Positions 10,497-19,812 of a stretch of 64,000 nt of DNA are shown in pieces. The stretch covers positions 1,736,001-1,800,000 of the forward strand of contig NZ_FOIZ01000001.1 of the NCBI RefSeq assembly GCF_900109295.1. Reading direction: 5' to 3'. This DNA is from Cognatiyoonia koreensis (GTDB lineage Bacteria; Pseudomonadota; Alphaproteobacteria; Rhodobacterales; Rhodobacteraceae). Each line of letters opens with the position of its first letter. The stretch's first letter is position 1. The translations under genes and the position numbers were made by a program. The notes under the pieces are model-generated. The model saw only the letters and a program-made list of their open reading frames with translations, ran no database searches and had not been told where the DNA came from.

Positions 10497-11774
10497 ATGC
10501 GCCATGCCATGACCGCAGCGACCATCGCCCTTGCCAGCACCGCAAGCGCTGAAAACCGGATTGATACGATCCGGCCCGATGCGCCAGCACTGGCGGCCTT
10601 TGGTGACAACCCCATCGGCGTGCGCACGATGACCTTTACCAATCCCGACCAGATCGACGTGGCCCGGACCGAGGCTATAGGCGATATTCCCACCTATGAC
10701 CGGACCCTGACGGTCGAAGTCTGGTATCCGGCTTCGGCAGGCACGACACCGGGCGGGACCTACACAGCGTTTCTGCGCGATGGCACAACGACCGCAACAC
10801 TGACCGGCAGCGCTGCGCGTGACGCGGCACCTGCAGATGCGCGCTATCCTCTTGTGATCATCTCGCATGGGTATCCCGGCAACCGGTTCCTGTTGTCGCA
10901 CCTTGGTGAAAACCTCGCTTCCAAGGGTTACGTCGTTGCATCCATCGACCATGCAGACAGCATCTATTCCGATCTCGGGGCCTTTGGTTCGACCCTTGTG
11001 AACCGGCCTTGGGACCAGCGGTTTGTCATCGATAGCCTCGAAGCACTGGATGACGAGCTTGGCGCAGTTATCGACGCCGAAAACAGCGCCGTGATTGGCT
11101 ATTCGATGGGCGGCTATGGCGCACTGATCTATGCTGGCGCTGGCGTAACCGAAATCAGCACAACCTACGAATGGGGGGCACCGCAGGGCCTCTTGGAACG
11201 CAATCTTGCGGGATCGAACAGCCATGCAAGCCTTGTGGACGATAGGGTCAAGGCGATCGTCGCCTTCGGACCCTGGGGCATGAATACTGGGTTCTGGGAT
11301 GCGAACGGACTGGCCGGGGTCGAAAAGCCGGTTCTGATGATTGCAGGCAGCATCGACGACGTGTCGGTCTATGACAACATGCGCGACATTTTCACCGGCC
11401 TGACGAACACGACCCGCCACCTTCTGACGTTCAATGATGCAAACCACAACGCAGGCGCGCCGATGCCGGCACCGGCCGAAAGCTATTTCTACTCCGAAGC
11501 ACTCGGGTTTTCACCGTTTGAACATTACGCGGATGCAGTGTGGGACAACGTGCGCATGAATAATATCTCTGTGCATTTCATCACCGCTTACCTCGACATG
11601 CATCTGAAGGGTGCGGATACGGGCAGCTACTTTGAACTGACCGAAAATGCGCGTGACGGGGTCTGGGCGGTGGATGATGCAGGGGTTCCGACCGATGGGC
11701 ACACGTATTGGGAAGGTTTCCCGAACCGCACCGCTGCGGGTTTGCGGTTTGAAACGCTGGAAAACGCACGCTGA
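10497..11774 (+). CDS. secreted alpha/beta hydrolase, dienelactone hydrolase-like
   Basis: A 425-residue protein with a signal peptide (MRHAMTAATIALASTASA). The hydrolase core has the oxyanion-region HGYPGNRFLL, the nucleophile elbow GYSMGGYG with Ser at about residue 203, and a late His in NDANHNAGAP. Acid residue likely in GSIDDVSVYD. Start chosen at 10497, 7 nt after AAGGAGAG. Likely a periplasmic esterase or lipase-like enzyme; substrate unknown. A hairpin follows the stop codon but its T-tract faces the other strand. Confidence 0.85.
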   Translation: MRHAMTAATIALASTASAENRIDTIRPDAPALAAFGDNPIGVRTMTFTNPDQIDVARTEAIGDIPTYDRTLTVEVWYPASAGTTPGGTYTAFLRDGTTTATLTGSAARDAAPADARYPLVIISHGYPGNRFLLSHLGENLASKGYVVASIDHADSIYSDLGAFGSTLVNRPWDQRFVIDSLEALDDELGAVIDAENSAVIGYSMGGYGALIYAGAGVTEISTTYEWGAPQGLLERNLAGSNSHASLVDDRVKAIVAFGPWGMNTGFWDANGLAGVEKPVLMIAGSIDDVSVYDNMRDIFTGLTNTTRHLLTFNDANHNAGAPMPAPAESYFYSEALGFSPFEHYADAVWDNVRMNNISVHFITAYLDMHLKGADTGSYFELTENARDGVWAVDDAGVPTDGHTYWEGFPNRTAAGLRFETLENAR

Positions 11775-11783
11775 AACGAAAAA

Positions 11784-11803
11784 CGGCACCCAACCGGGTG
11801 CCG
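11784..11803 (-). terminator. intrinsic terminator of the VPLPA-CTERM gene
   Basis: A perfect 8-bp stem, CGGCACCC/GGGTGCCG, closes a 4-nt loop. Read on the minus strand, it is followed directly by TTTTTCGTTT, the arrangement of a Rho-independent terminator for the gene ending at 11828. On the plus strand the same stem lies 10 bp after the hydrolase stop but lacks a T-run, so it may terminate that transcript only weakly. Confidence 0.75.
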
Positions 11804-11827
11804 CTTCGATTTACAAATGCGCTAGTC

Positions 11828-12535
11828 TCAAGCGGCTTTGCGACGACGCTTCATCGCGCCAAGACCACCGAGCCCCATGAGAAGAAGCAGGGCAGACGCT
11901 GGCAATGGAACAGCCGTCACGTCGATGCGACCGACGTAGAACTCGGACCCATTATTCGCGAATGACACCTGGTTGGGAGCAAACAAGCTGTTCGCGTTGA
12001 TATTGAGGTAATCGGCAGCAGTCAGAACACCGCCTGCGACATTGATATTCAGTCCGTTGATCTCAACTGCCCCATTCAGCAACTTGTGGGTTCCGTTGTA
12101 AAACACCAGATCCATTACCGACACAGCCTGATCAAACACAATCACCACAGACTCGCCCATGGTGACGTTGTCGTCACCGGCATCAGTGCCTGTACCACCA
12201 GCTGTCGAACATCCGCTTGCATCTTGTGGCGTTACAGTGTGACAAACACCCAAACCTGCAGGTCCGCTGCCGTCTGTTTTGTCAAAAAACGCTTCAGCGT
12301 AATTGCCGCTGGTATAGCCCGCGGTCATGTCGCTGATCGTAATTCCATCGACTGTGAACAGCGACGAATTGAATGCGTTCAGCGTGTCGAATTCTGCTTC
12401 ATGACGCGAGTTGCCGGAATCTGCCAACCCATCGTATGCGTTCGCGATCGAAACAAAATCAAACGTTGCTGCTGTGGAGGTCGTTGCTGTGGCTGCAAGC
12501 GCAATCGCGCCCGCCATCATTGTCTTTATTAACAT
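11828..12535 (-). CDS. VPLPA-CTERM sorting domain protein
   Basis: A 235-residue exported protein with an N-terminal signal peptide cleaved near TSTAATF. The C-terminus has the tripartite sorting signal: VPLPAS, a hydrophobic helix with GLGGLGAMK, then a basic RRRK tail, typical of VPLPA-CTERM anchors. The mature domain is Asp/Ser/Gly-rich and beta-like, with one Cys pair. Such proteins are processed at the inner membrane by an exosortase-type enzyme and are often linked to exopolysaccharide; no exosortase is in the window. A strong terminator follows the gene. Confidence 0.85.
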   Translation of the reverse strand: MLIKTMMAGAIALAATATTSTAATFDFVSIANAYDGLADSGNSRHEAEFDTLNAFNSSLFTVDGITISDMTAGYTSGNYAEAFFDKTDGSGPAGLGVCHTVTPQDASGCSTAGGTGTDAGDDNVTMGESVVIVFDQAVSVMDLVFYNGTHKLLNGAVEINGLNINVAGGVLTAADYLNINANSLFAPNQVSFANNGSEFYVGRIDVTAVPLPASALLLLMGLGGLGAMKRRRKAA

Positions 12536-12701
12536 ATTACTATTCCCCTTAATACTTTGTTAACTTATCAGCCGGCATGGGTCCGCGTCTATGGGACAGG
12601 CCCCCAATCATCGGTGAAAATCACAGTATTTGAGCAGAAATCGGGGTTATTGTTTCGCTTCTGGCGACAATCGACGAGTTTGAACAGCGTCGTGCCAGCC
12701 G

Positions 12702-12726
12702 ACTTCCCGCTTCCGATTCGGGAAGT
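12702..12726. other. hairpin in the VPLPA/parE intergenic gap
   Basis: The 233-bp gap 12536-12768 between two divergent genes contains no supported gene. It holds an 8-bp inverted repeat, ACTTCCCG/CGGGAAGT, with a 9-nt loop, about 43 bp before parE. There is no T-run, so it is not an obvious terminator. It may be a leader structure or operator for parE; I cannot decide. Confidence 0.35.
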
Positions 12727-12768
12727 GCCCTGCCATAATGCGCAAAACCAAAGAAAAGAGCAGCACGC

Positions 12769-14736
12769 ATGGCCGACCTTCTGACATCCGCAGAGTCCCC
12801 GAAGAAATCGTCAACCTATGATGCGTCCTCGATCCAGGTCCTCAAGGACATGGAACATGTGCGGTTGCGCCCCGGCATGTACATCGGCGGCAAGGACGAA
12901 CGGGCGCTGCACCACATGGTCGCAGAAATCGTGGACAACTCCATGGACGAAGCGGTCGCGGGCCACGCCACATGGATTGAAATCGAACTGCACGAAAACG
13001 GGCATGTAACCGTGCGCGACAACGGACGCGGGATTCCCACGGACCCGCACCCGAACGAACCGGACAAATCCGCGCTCGAAATCATTTTCTGCACGCTGAA
13101 CGCAGGTGGCAAGTTCTCGGGCGACTCTTACGAAACATCCGGCGGTCTCCACGGGGTCGGCTCCTCGGTTGTAAATGCCCTGTCGGATCATCTGCGGGTC
13201 GAGGTGGCACGCAACAAGGAACTCTACATGATGGAGTTTTCGCGCGGCGAACCAAAGGCCCCGCTTGCCAAGATCGGCGCGGCCCCCAACCGGCGCGGCA
13301 CGTCCGTCACCTTCCACCCTGACCCGGAGATTTTCGGCGGGCTGACACTGAAACCCAAGCGGCTTTTCCAGATGGCCCGTTCCAAGGCCTATCTTTTCTC
13401 GGGCGTCGAAATTCGCTGGAAAACCGCGATCGAAGACGGCGACACGCCACCCGAGGCGACATTCAAATTCCCGGGCGGTCTATCGGATTACCTGAATGAA
13501 ACGCTGAACGGGTCGACCACCTATGCCGATGCGCCTTTCGCAGGCACCGTCGATTTCAAAGAGAAATTCAACGTCCCCGGCAAGGTTGAATGGGCGATCA
13601 ACTGGACCCCTACGCGCGACGGATTCATTCAATCCTACTGTAACACGGTGCCCACCCCCGAAGGCGGCACCCATGAAATCGGGTTCTGGAACGCGGTGCT
13701 GAAGGGCATCAAGGCCTACGGCGAACTGACCAACAACAAGAAGGCCGCGACAATCACGCGCGAAGACCTGACAACCGGCGGCTGCGCCCTTGTGTCCTGT
13801 TTCATCCGTGAACCGGAATTCGTCGGACAGACAAAGGACCGGCTGGCCACGACAGAAGCGCAACGCATGGTTGATCTTGCGGTGCGCGACCACTTTGACA
13901 ACTGGCTTGCTGCGGACACAAAATCTGCCGGTGCGATCCTCGATTTCCTGATCCTGCGCGCCGAAGAACGGATGCGCCGCAAGCAGGAAAAGGAAACCGC
14001 CCGCAAATCGGCGACAAAGAAACTGCGGCTGCCCGGCAAGCTGACGGACTGCACGTCAAAAGATCGTGCGGGCACCGAACTTTTCATCGTCGAAGGGGAC
14101 TCTGCCGGCGGGTCCGGCAAAGGCGCGCGCAACCGCGAGAATCAAGCATTGCTACCGCTCAAGGGCAAGATCCTGAACGTTCTTGGGGCTGCGTCGAACA
14201 AGCTGACGACGAACCAGGAAATCCGCGATCTGTGCGAAGCACTTGGCGTCGGGCTTGGCAGCAAGTTCAACGTCGAAGACCTGCGCTATGACAAGATCAT
14301 CATCATGACAGACGCCGACGTGGACGGGGCGCATATCGCCTCGCTCCTCATGACGTTCTTCTTTACCCAAATGCGCCCCCTGATCGATCAAGGGCACCTC
14401 TACCTCGCCTGCCCGCCGCTGTACCGGCTGACGCAAGGGGCCAAGCGCGTCTACGTCGCTGACGATCGCGAGAAAGAGGCCGTGCTGGCCAAGGGCCTTG
14501 GCGGCAAGGGCAAGATCGACGTGCAACGCTTCAAGGGTCTGGGCGAGATGGACGCCAAGGATCTGAAGGAAACCACGATGGACCCCAAAACCCGCAAACT
14601 GATCCGGGTCACAGTCGGCGACGAATTCCCCGGCGAAACCGGCGATCTGGTCGAGCGATTGATGGGGAAAAAGCCCGAACTGCGGTTTCAGTACATTCAG
14701 GAAAACGCACAGTTTGTTGAAGAACTGGATGTTTGA
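12769..14736 (+). CDS. parE: DNA topoisomerase IV subunit B
   Basis: A 655-residue GHKL ATPase/Toprim subunit that with ParC decatenates sister chromosomes. The ATP-binding motifs EIVDNSMDEAVAGHA and RDNGRGIPTD are in the first 100 residues, followed by GGLHGVGSSVVNAL. The Toprim metal site appears as LFIVEGDSAGGS and IIIMTDADVDGAH, and the C-terminal GEMDAKDLKETTMD is present. The length (~650) fits ParE rather than the ~800-residue GyrB, which carries an extra insert in many proteobacteria. Start at MADLLTSAESPKKSS. parC is not in the window. Confidence 0.95.
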   Translation: MADLLTSAESPKKSSTYDASSIQVLKDMEHVRLRPGMYIGGKDERALHHMVAEIVDNSMDEAVAGHATWIEIELHENGHVTVRDNGRGIPTDPHPNEPDKSALEIIFCTLNAGGKFSGDSYETSGGLHGVGSSVVNALSDHLRVEVARNKELYMMEFSRGEPKAPLAKIGAAPNRRGTSVTFHPDPEIFGGLTLKPKRLFQMARSKAYLFSGVEIRWKTAIEDGDTPPEATFKFPGGLSDYLNETLNGSTTYADAPFAGTVDFKEKFNVPGKVEWAINWTPTRDGFIQSYCNTVPTPEGGTHEIGFWNAVLKGIKAYGELTNNKKAATITREDLTTGGCALVSCFIREPEFVGQTKDRLATTEAQRMVDLAVRDHFDNWLAADTKSAGAILDFLILRAEERMRRKQEKETARKSATKKLRLPGKLTDCTSKDRAGTELFIVEGDSAGGSGKGARNRENQALLPLKGKILNVLGAASNKLTTNQEIRDLCEALGVGLGSKFNVEDLRYDKIIIMTDADVDGAHIASLLMTFFFTQMRPLIDQGHLYLACPPLYRLTQGAKRVYVADDREKEAVLAKGLGGKGKIDVQRFKGLGEMDAKDLKETTMDPKTRKLIRVTVGDEFPGETGDLVERLMGKKPELRFQYIQENAQFVEELDV

Positions 14737-14832
14737 CCCTCAGATAGGCCCCAGCCGGGGTTAAAACACGGTCGCATGGCTTCATCGGGCCGTGCCCGTC
14801 CATCCCGGCGCGCACTCACGCCCGGGCGGTCG

Positions 14833-15228
14833 TCACTCCACCTGAAACGTCTCCAGATAAGCCACCAGATCGGCCACCGGCACAGTTGTCAGGATCGGTT
14901 GTCCGGCGGGGGTGCGCATGACGTAGGACTCGCCTTCGAAATACCAGCCATAGATCGGCATGTCGCTTCCGTGGCTCACCAGCGGATCGCGCCCGTCGAT
15001 GCGTGACAACACCCGCACGATGGGAAAGACGCCATCATTGCTTTTGGACAGCTGCGTCAGATCGGCAGGTTGCACCAGAAGATTGCCCACCATCGGACCA
15101 TCGCCCTGCCCCGCAACACCATGGCAGGTGATGCAACTGCGTTCGTAAATCAACTGCCCCGCAGCAGCATCCTGTGCCGCAGTCATCTGCGGCAGGCACA
15201 AAAGTCCGGCGAGAAGTAAGGCACGCAT
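14833..15228 (-). CDS. periplasmic c-type cytochrome
   Basis: A 131-residue protein with a cleavable signal peptide (cut near TAAQD) and one haem-binding CITCH motif (Cys32, Cys35, His36). Met90 in GSDMPIYG is the likely sixth ligand. It is a paralog of the cytochrome lipoprotein at 20511-20903: both share a NLxVxPxDLTxLS block, NxGVFP and a C-terminal LxxYLExxQ helix. An FNR-type box lies 57-70 bp upstream, suggesting induction under low oxygen. Its redox partner is unknown. It is divergent from choX. Confidence 0.88.
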   Translation of the reverse strand: MRALLLAGLLCLPQMTAAQDAAAGQLIYERSCITCHGVAGQGDGPMVGNLLVQPADLTQLSKSNDGVFPIVRVLSRIDGRDPLVSHGSDMPIYGWYFEGESYVMRTPAGQPILTTVPVADLVAYLETFQVE

Positions 15229-15284
15229 GGGTCAACTCCCTCGATGGTTCCTCACAAGTCTAGGAGGTGCGGACAAAAGGTTCA

Positions 15285-15298
15285 TTGACGCAGATCAA
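15285..15298 (-). promoter_or_regulatory. FNR/FnrL-type binding site
   Basis: TTGACGCAGATCAA fits the FNR/FnrL pattern TTGA-N6-TCAA exactly. It lies 57-70 bp before the cytochrome c start codon, where a class II activator site overlapping -35 would be expected. The region is shared with divergent choX (start 15405, 107 bp away). Binding is inferred. Confidence 0.65.
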
Positions 15299-15404
15299 CC
15301 GGTATCCAAGGTCAGCACTGTCCACGATGCGCATGGCAGTTTCCCCGCCCCGACAAACGGGTTAACGTGACGATAATGAAGACCAAACACCCAGGGAGAC
15401 TTTC

Positions 15405-16331
15405 ATGACAATTCGCACAACGCTTTCCACCCTCGCGCTCCTCGCGGCCGCAAACAGCGCAGCCGCCGCCTGTGAAGAGGTGACGTTCTCCGACGTCGGC
15501 TGGACCGACATCACGGCGACAACCGCAGCAACCACCGTCGTTCTCGACGCACTGGGCTACGAGACCGACATCAAGGTGCTGTCCGTTCCCGTCACCTATA
15601 CATCCATGGCCGCCGGTGACATCGACGTGTTTCTTGGCAACTGGATGCCCACCATGGAAGGCGATATCGCCTCTTATCGTGATGCTGGCACCGTCGACAC
15701 AGTGCGCGCGAACCTTGAAGGCGCGAAATACACACTGGCTGTGAACAAGGCCGCGATGGATCTCGGTATCGCCGATTTTTCCGATATCGCTACGCATGCG
15801 GATGCGCTTGAAAACAAGATCTACGGCATCGAACCCGGCAACGACGGCAACCGCTTGATCCAGTCGATGATTGACGACGATGCTTTCGGTCTGGGCGGTT
15901 TCGAAGTTGCGGAAAGCTCTGAACAGGGGATGCTTGCTCAGGTGGACCGCGCGACGCGACGCGAAGAACCAATCGTTTTCCTCGGTTGGGAACCGCACCC
16001 GATGAATGCCAATTTTGAAATGGGCTACCTGACGGGCGGCGATGATTTCTTCGGACCCGATCTGGGGGGTGCGACCGTCTTTACAAACACGCGGGCGGGA
16101 TATGTGGCCGAATGCGAAAACGTCGGCAAACTGCTGACAAACCTCGAATTCTCACTGGCCATGGAAAACGAAATCATGGGCGCGATCCTGAACGACGGGG
16201 CCGATCCAGCGGATGCAGCCAGCGCATGGCTCAAGGCGAACCCTGCCGTTCTGGACGGATGGCTTGACGGTGTGACAACACAGGATGGCGGCGACGCCAT
16301 GGGTGCCGTGAAGGCCGCGCTTGGCCTCTAG
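15405..16331 (+). CDS. choX: choline ABC transporter substrate-binding protein
   Basis: A 308-residue periplasmic binding protein with a signal peptide ending near NSAAAACEE. It belongs to the OpuAC/ProX-like choline-binding family: DVGWTDITATTAAT, MAAGDIDVFLGNWMP with the Trp of the aromatic cage, and a late FLGWEPHPMNANFEM segment. ChoX captures choline at high affinity and hands it to ChoW. First gene of choXWV; followed by a hairpin with T-tract, so it may be made in excess over the membrane components, as is common for binding proteins. Confidence 0.92.
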   Translation: MTIRTTLSTLALLAAANSAAAACEEVTFSDVGWTDITATTAATTVVLDALGYETDIKVLSVPVTYTSMAAGDIDVFLGNWMPTMEGDIASYRDAGTVDTVRANLEGAKYTLAVNKAAMDLGIADFSDIATHADALENKIYGIEPGNDGNRLIQSMIDDDAFGLGGFEVAESSEQGMLAQVDRATRREEPIVFLGWEPHPMNANFEMGYLTGGDDFFGPDLGGATVFTNTRAGYVAECENVGKLLTNLEFSLAMENEIMGAILNDGADPADAASAWLKANPAVLDGWLDGVTTQDGGDAMGAVKAALGL

Positions 16332-16353
16332 GCTGCTGACAACAACATGACCG

Positions 16354-16382
16354 GCGCGCTGCCCTGACACGGGGCAGCGCGC
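16354..16382 (+). terminator. partial terminator/attenuator between choX and choW
   Basis: An 11-bp perfect stem, GCGCGCTGCCC/GGGCAGCGCGC, with a 7-nt loop is followed by ATTTTTC. It sits in the 71-bp gap between choX and choW, 20 bp before choW. As no separate promoter is apparent for choW, incomplete termination would give choX in excess; the stem could also protect the 3' end of choX mRNA. Confidence 0.8.
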
Positions 16383-16402
16383 ATTTTTCAAGGGGCGGTT
16401 CA

Positions 16403-17233
16403 ATGGCATGGTATGACGAAACAAAGATCCCGGTCGGCAAAGCTGCCGCTGCTGTGTTCGAATGGCTCCAGACCACATTCCAAGGTTTTTTCGACGGGCT
16501 GTCAGACAGTATGGAATTTATGATCGATGCGATCCTCTGGGTGCTGCAAACACCGCATCCTCTGATCATCATCGCCATATTTGTCGCGATTACGTGGGCA
16601 CTGCAGCGCAGTATCCTGACCTGCGTCTTCGTGCTCTTGGGTTTTCTCTTCATCATGAACCAAGGCTATTGGGAAGAAACAACCGAAAGCCTCACGCTCG
16701 TTCTCAGCGCCTGTCTCGTCTGCATGTCGATCGGCGTACCCATCGGCATTGCCATGGCGCACCGCCCCCGCCTCTTTCGGCTTATCCGGCCCGTGCTTGA
16801 CCTGATGCAGACCTTGCCCACATTTGTTTACCTGATCCCCGCGATCGTCTTCTTCGGGATCGGGCTTGTACCCGGCCTGATCGCCACGGTGATCTTCGTC
16901 CTGCCCGCTCCGATCCGGCTGACGCAACTTGGGGTCGCCTCGACCCCGAAACCATTGCTTGAAGCCGCGCAGGCCTTCGGGGCCACAGGATGGCAGACGC
17001 TCTACAAAGTGGAACTGCCCTATGCGCTCCCGCAAATCATGGCCGGTCTGAACCAGACGATCATGCTTTCCTTGTCGATGGTCGTCATCGCCGCACTCGT
17101 CGGGGCAGACGGTCTTGGCGTACCAGTGCTGCGCGCCCTCAATCAGGTGAACACCTCACTGGGGTTCGAGTCGGGCTTTGTCATCGTCGTGCTTGCGATC
17201 ATGCTTGATCGCATCTTGCGGGTCGAGCGTTAG
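16403..17233 (+). CDS. choW: choline ABC transporter permease
   Basis: A 276-residue inner-membrane permease of the OpuAB/ProW type, with a charged N-terminus and about six helices. The cytoplasmic coupling segment, with EAAQAFGATGWQTLYKVELP, is the EAA motif that docks on the ATPase. The family fit is to choline-specific ChoW. It ends 3 bp before choV, so the two are co-translated. Confidence 0.92.
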   Translation: MAWYDETKIPVGKAAAAVFEWLQTTFQGFFDGLSDSMEFMIDAILWVLQTPHPLIIIAIFVAITWALQRSILTCVFVLLGFLFIMNQGYWEETTESLTLVLSACLVCMSIGVPIGIAMAHRPRLFRLIRPVLDLMQTLPTFVYLIPAIVFFGIGLVPGLIATVIFVLPAPIRLTQLGVASTPKPLLEAAQAFGATGWQTLYKVELPYALPQIMAGLNQTIMLSLSMVVIAALVGADGLGVPVLRALNQVNTSLGFESGFVIVVLAIMLDRILRVER

Positions 17234-17236
17234 ACG

Positions 17237-18259
17237 ATGGCGGCTGTCATCTTCGATAACGTCTCCATTGTCTTCGGGGACAAACCTGCAAGCGCGCTGC
17301 CGTACATGGACGATGGCGAAGACCGGGCCAGCGTCAAAGAAAAGACTGGTCAGGTGCTCGGTGTGCATGATTGTGCGCTGGAGGTCGCAGAGGGCGAAAT
17401 ACTGGTTCTGATGGGCCTTTCCGGGTCAGGAAAATCAACGCTTTTGCGGGCCGTAAACGGGCTGAACCCTGTGGTGCGCGGCTCAGTGCTGGTGAACAAC
17501 GGCGACACTATGGTGAACATCACCGAGGCCGCGCCATCCGTCCTGCGCAAGATGCGGCAGAACCATATCGCGATGGTGTTCCAGCAGTTCGGACTTCTGC
17601 CATGGCGGACGGTACGCGACAACGTCGGGCTGGGTCTGGAATTGTCGGGAATGGCACCTGCGGAACGTGCCACTCGCGTAGACGAACAGCTTGCCATGGT
17701 ACAGCTGTCAGACTGGGCAGATCGTAAAGTGGACGAATTGTCAGGCGGGATGCAACAGCGTGTCGGTCTGGCCCGCGCCTTTGTGACACAAGCGCCAATT
17801 CTGCTGATGGACGAACCGTTTTCCGCACTTGATCCCCTCATCCGCACACGGTTGCAGGATGAACTGCTTGACTTGCAGTCCAAACTCAAACGCACGATCA
17901 TCTTTGTCAGCCACGATCTTGATGAGGCTTTCAAGATCGGCAACCGCATCGCCATCATGGAAGGCGGACGGATCGTGCAATGCGGCACGCCGCAAGAGAT
18001 CTATTCAAATCCTGCAAATGGGTATGTCGCGGATTTCGTGGCCCACATGAACCCGCTTGGCGTTCTGTGCGCGCGTGATGTGGCAGAACCGCTGAACAGT
18101 TCGCCGGACGTGATCGTCGCGCCCGATACGGATATCCGCGACGTGATGGAACAGATCGGCGACGGCGACTCCATCGTTGGTGTCTCTGAAAACGGCAAAC
18201 TGATCGGGCAGATCACAAAGGACAGGATACTCGCCAAATTGTTGGATCCGCGCAGCTAG
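17237..18259 (+). CDS. choV: choline ABC transporter ATP-binding protein
   Basis: A 340-residue ABC ATPase. Walker A is GLSGSGKSTLL, the Q-loop lies in MVFQQFGLLPW, the signature is LSGGMQQRVGLARA and Walker B ILLMDEPFSALDP, followed by the H-loop in FVSHDLDEAF. The N-terminus has an extra ~40 residues before Walker A, as in ChoV/ProV. The C-terminal ~60 residues resemble one CBS-like half (DVMEQIGDGDSIVGVSENGK), which in OpuA-type transporters can sense ionic strength. Drives choline import feeding the bet pathway at 51-56 kb. Confidence 0.92.
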   Translation: MAAVIFDNVSIVFGDKPASALPYMDDGEDRASVKEKTGQVLGVHDCALEVAEGEILVLMGLSGSGKSTLLRAVNGLNPVVRGSVLVNNGDTMVNITEAAPSVLRKMRQNHIAMVFQQFGLLPWRTVRDNVGLGLELSGMAPAERATRVDEQLAMVQLSDWADRKVDELSGGMQQRVGLARAFVTQAPILLMDEPFSALDPLIRTRLQDELLDLQSKLKRTIIFVSHDLDEAFKIGNRIAIMEGGRIVQCGTPQEIYSNPANGYVADFVAHMNPLGVLCARDVAEPLNSSPDVIVAPDTDIRDVMEQIGDGDSIVGVSENGKLIGQITKDRILAKLLDPRS

Positions 18260-18265
18260 ACGCCT

Positions 18266-19054
18266 CTATTCGCGCGCGCCAAGAAGCATATCCCAGCCAA
18301 CACGCAAATCCTTCAATCGAAACGAATGCCCCCCCTCAAAGCGGCAATAGGACAGGGTCTTGCCCTCGTCATTCGCGGACATTTCGCAAAGCACACCATC
18401 GACCTCATCCGCCGTCGCTGGACCAAACTGACCAAAGTCGCGATACATCTCTAGCGCTGCCATGACGTCGCCCTGTCGTCCATCACCAATCGCGCGGCCC
18501 GACAGTGGGACGGTCTTGTCGCTTGTGCCGTGGATGTGGACCACATTCGCGACAGGTCCGGCGCAAGTCTGCGGCACAGGATCCCAAAAGGTGCCCGACA
18601 TGGGAATGTAGCCTGCAAACAGGTCCGATCTGTAACAGGCCAGGTTCCAGACCAGCATGCCGCCCGCCGAAAAACCTGTCGCAACCGTGCGGTCGCGGTT
18701 CAACCCGAACCGGGTCTCGACATCGGCAAGCACGTCAGTGACATAGTCGAACTCAACCTCACCGGTCGCATTGCGGTTGCGCGGGCGACCGGGCAGTTGC
18801 CAAGACCCGTTGACGCCTTCAAGACCGACAAGCGCAACGCCCATTTCGTCGGCCAACCGTCTAAGCGCACCATTGCGCATCACACCTGCCGCCGATCCGC
18901 GATACCCGTGGGCAAAGACCAGCGCACCATTGGCCGCCTTGTCGACACCGGAAATGCGATAGATCCGATCGCCAACCACGCAGTCAGTCTGGTCGCTACA
19001 AGCCGCAACCGGTCCGGCCAGCAGCGAAAGACTAAGCAGGAGCCAGCGCATCAT
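18266..19054 (-). CDS. secreted polyhydroxybutyrate-depolymerase-like esterase
   Basis: A 262-residue alpha/beta hydrolase with a signal peptide cut near GPVAACSD. The nucleophile is in ATGFSAGGMLVWNLAC, the acid in HIHGTSDKTVPL and the His in FEGGHSF. The arrangement fits the LpqC/PHB depolymerase and feruloyl esterase group. A periplasmic or secreted esterase is likely; the substrate is not determinable. It overlaps the upstream DUF3047 gene by 4 bp (ATGA) and ends 6 bp from convergent choV. Confidence 0.82.
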   Translation of the reverse strand: MMRWLLLSLSLLAGPVAACSDQTDCVVGDRIYRISGVDKAANGALVFAHGYRGSAAGVMRNGALRRLADEMGVALVGLEGVNGSWQLPGRPRNRNATGEVEFDYVTDVLADVETRFGLNRDRTVATGFSAGGMLVWNLACYRSDLFAGYIPMSGTFWDPVPQTCAGPVANVVHIHGTSDKTVPLSGRAIGDGRQGDVMAALEMYRDFGQFGPATADEVDGVLCEMSANDEGKTLSYCRFEGGHSFRLKDLRVGWDMLLGARE

Positions 19055-19692
19055 TGCAAACGCAAGCCACTGATGGCGGCGCGGATGACGCTCGATGTGT
19101 CATCACTGTCACCCGATACGGCAAGACCGACAAGCGCGCCTGGCTGGCCACCAAAGGCATTCGTATAGTCGCGTGCCAGATTGACGTTCTCGCTGTGGCT
19201 GCCGGTGCCGGCCTGTCGCAGCGCGACAGTTACACCTTGTCCCGGAAGATAGGGCGACTGGATGAACTGCCCCTGCCCGTGGTTGCCGCCCCATGTATAG
19301 ATCAGCGTGCGTACGTCGGACCGGCCAAGAAGCTGGCGAATGCCCGCGCCTTCAAGACCCTCTGCCGCGCTCTCTGGCAGAAACACGAAATACAGCGCAA
19401 TATTGCGGTCGTCCCCGCCCTTCTGCGCAAGGCTCGTGGCGGGCACGGATTGCTCGACCGCCCATGTCCACGCGGCACCGGTGGCAGCCCATTCGCTGCG
19501 TGGCAAACGGGTCCACGCAATCGACACGGACCCGTTGGAGACCATCGAAAGCTGATTACCGAAGCTGTAGTCATTGGACGAGAAAAGCGACAGCCTCTGT
19601 TCCGCCCAACCCGATGCAAAACTGACCGGCCCTGCGATTGCCGGATGAGCGAGAACGGCGGCCAAAACGGCGGCGGTGGTAACAAGGCGCAT
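19051..19692 (-). CDS. DUF3047 family exported protein
   Basis: A 213-residue protein beginning at MRLVTTAAVLAAVLAHPAIA, a clear signal peptide with GGAGATC upstream; the frame extends to 19752 without a better start. The mature domain shows DUF3047 features: SIAWTRLPRSEWAATGAAWTW in the first half and TLIYTWGGNH with RDYTNAFGGQPG and VSGDSDDTSS towards the end. Periplasmic, function unknown. It is coupled to the downstream esterase by ATGA. Confidence 0.8.
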   Translation of the reverse strand: MRLVTTAAVLAAVLAHPAIAGPVSFASGWAEQRLSLFSSNDYSFGNQLSMVSNGSVSIAWTRLPRSEWAATGAAWTWAVEQSVPATSLAQKGGDDRNIALYFVFLPESAAEGLEGAGIRQLLGRSDVRTLIYTWGGNHGQGQFIQSPYLPGQGVTVALRQAGTGSHSENVNLARDYTNAFGGQPGALVGLAVSGDSDDTSSVIRAAISGLRLQ

Positions 19693-19812
19693 GTGTGATC
19701 TCCTGCTGTTTGAATGTGGTCTAGCAGGGGTTGCACGAATACGTGCCAGCAAATTGGCCTGCTCACGCGCTTGTTAGATCGACAACGGCTGTGCGTGATC
19801 TAATATCTCCGT

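Noticed and set aside
14737..14832. GC-rich inverted repeats after parE as a terminator
   Set aside because: The stems are only 4-5 bp and no T-run follows.
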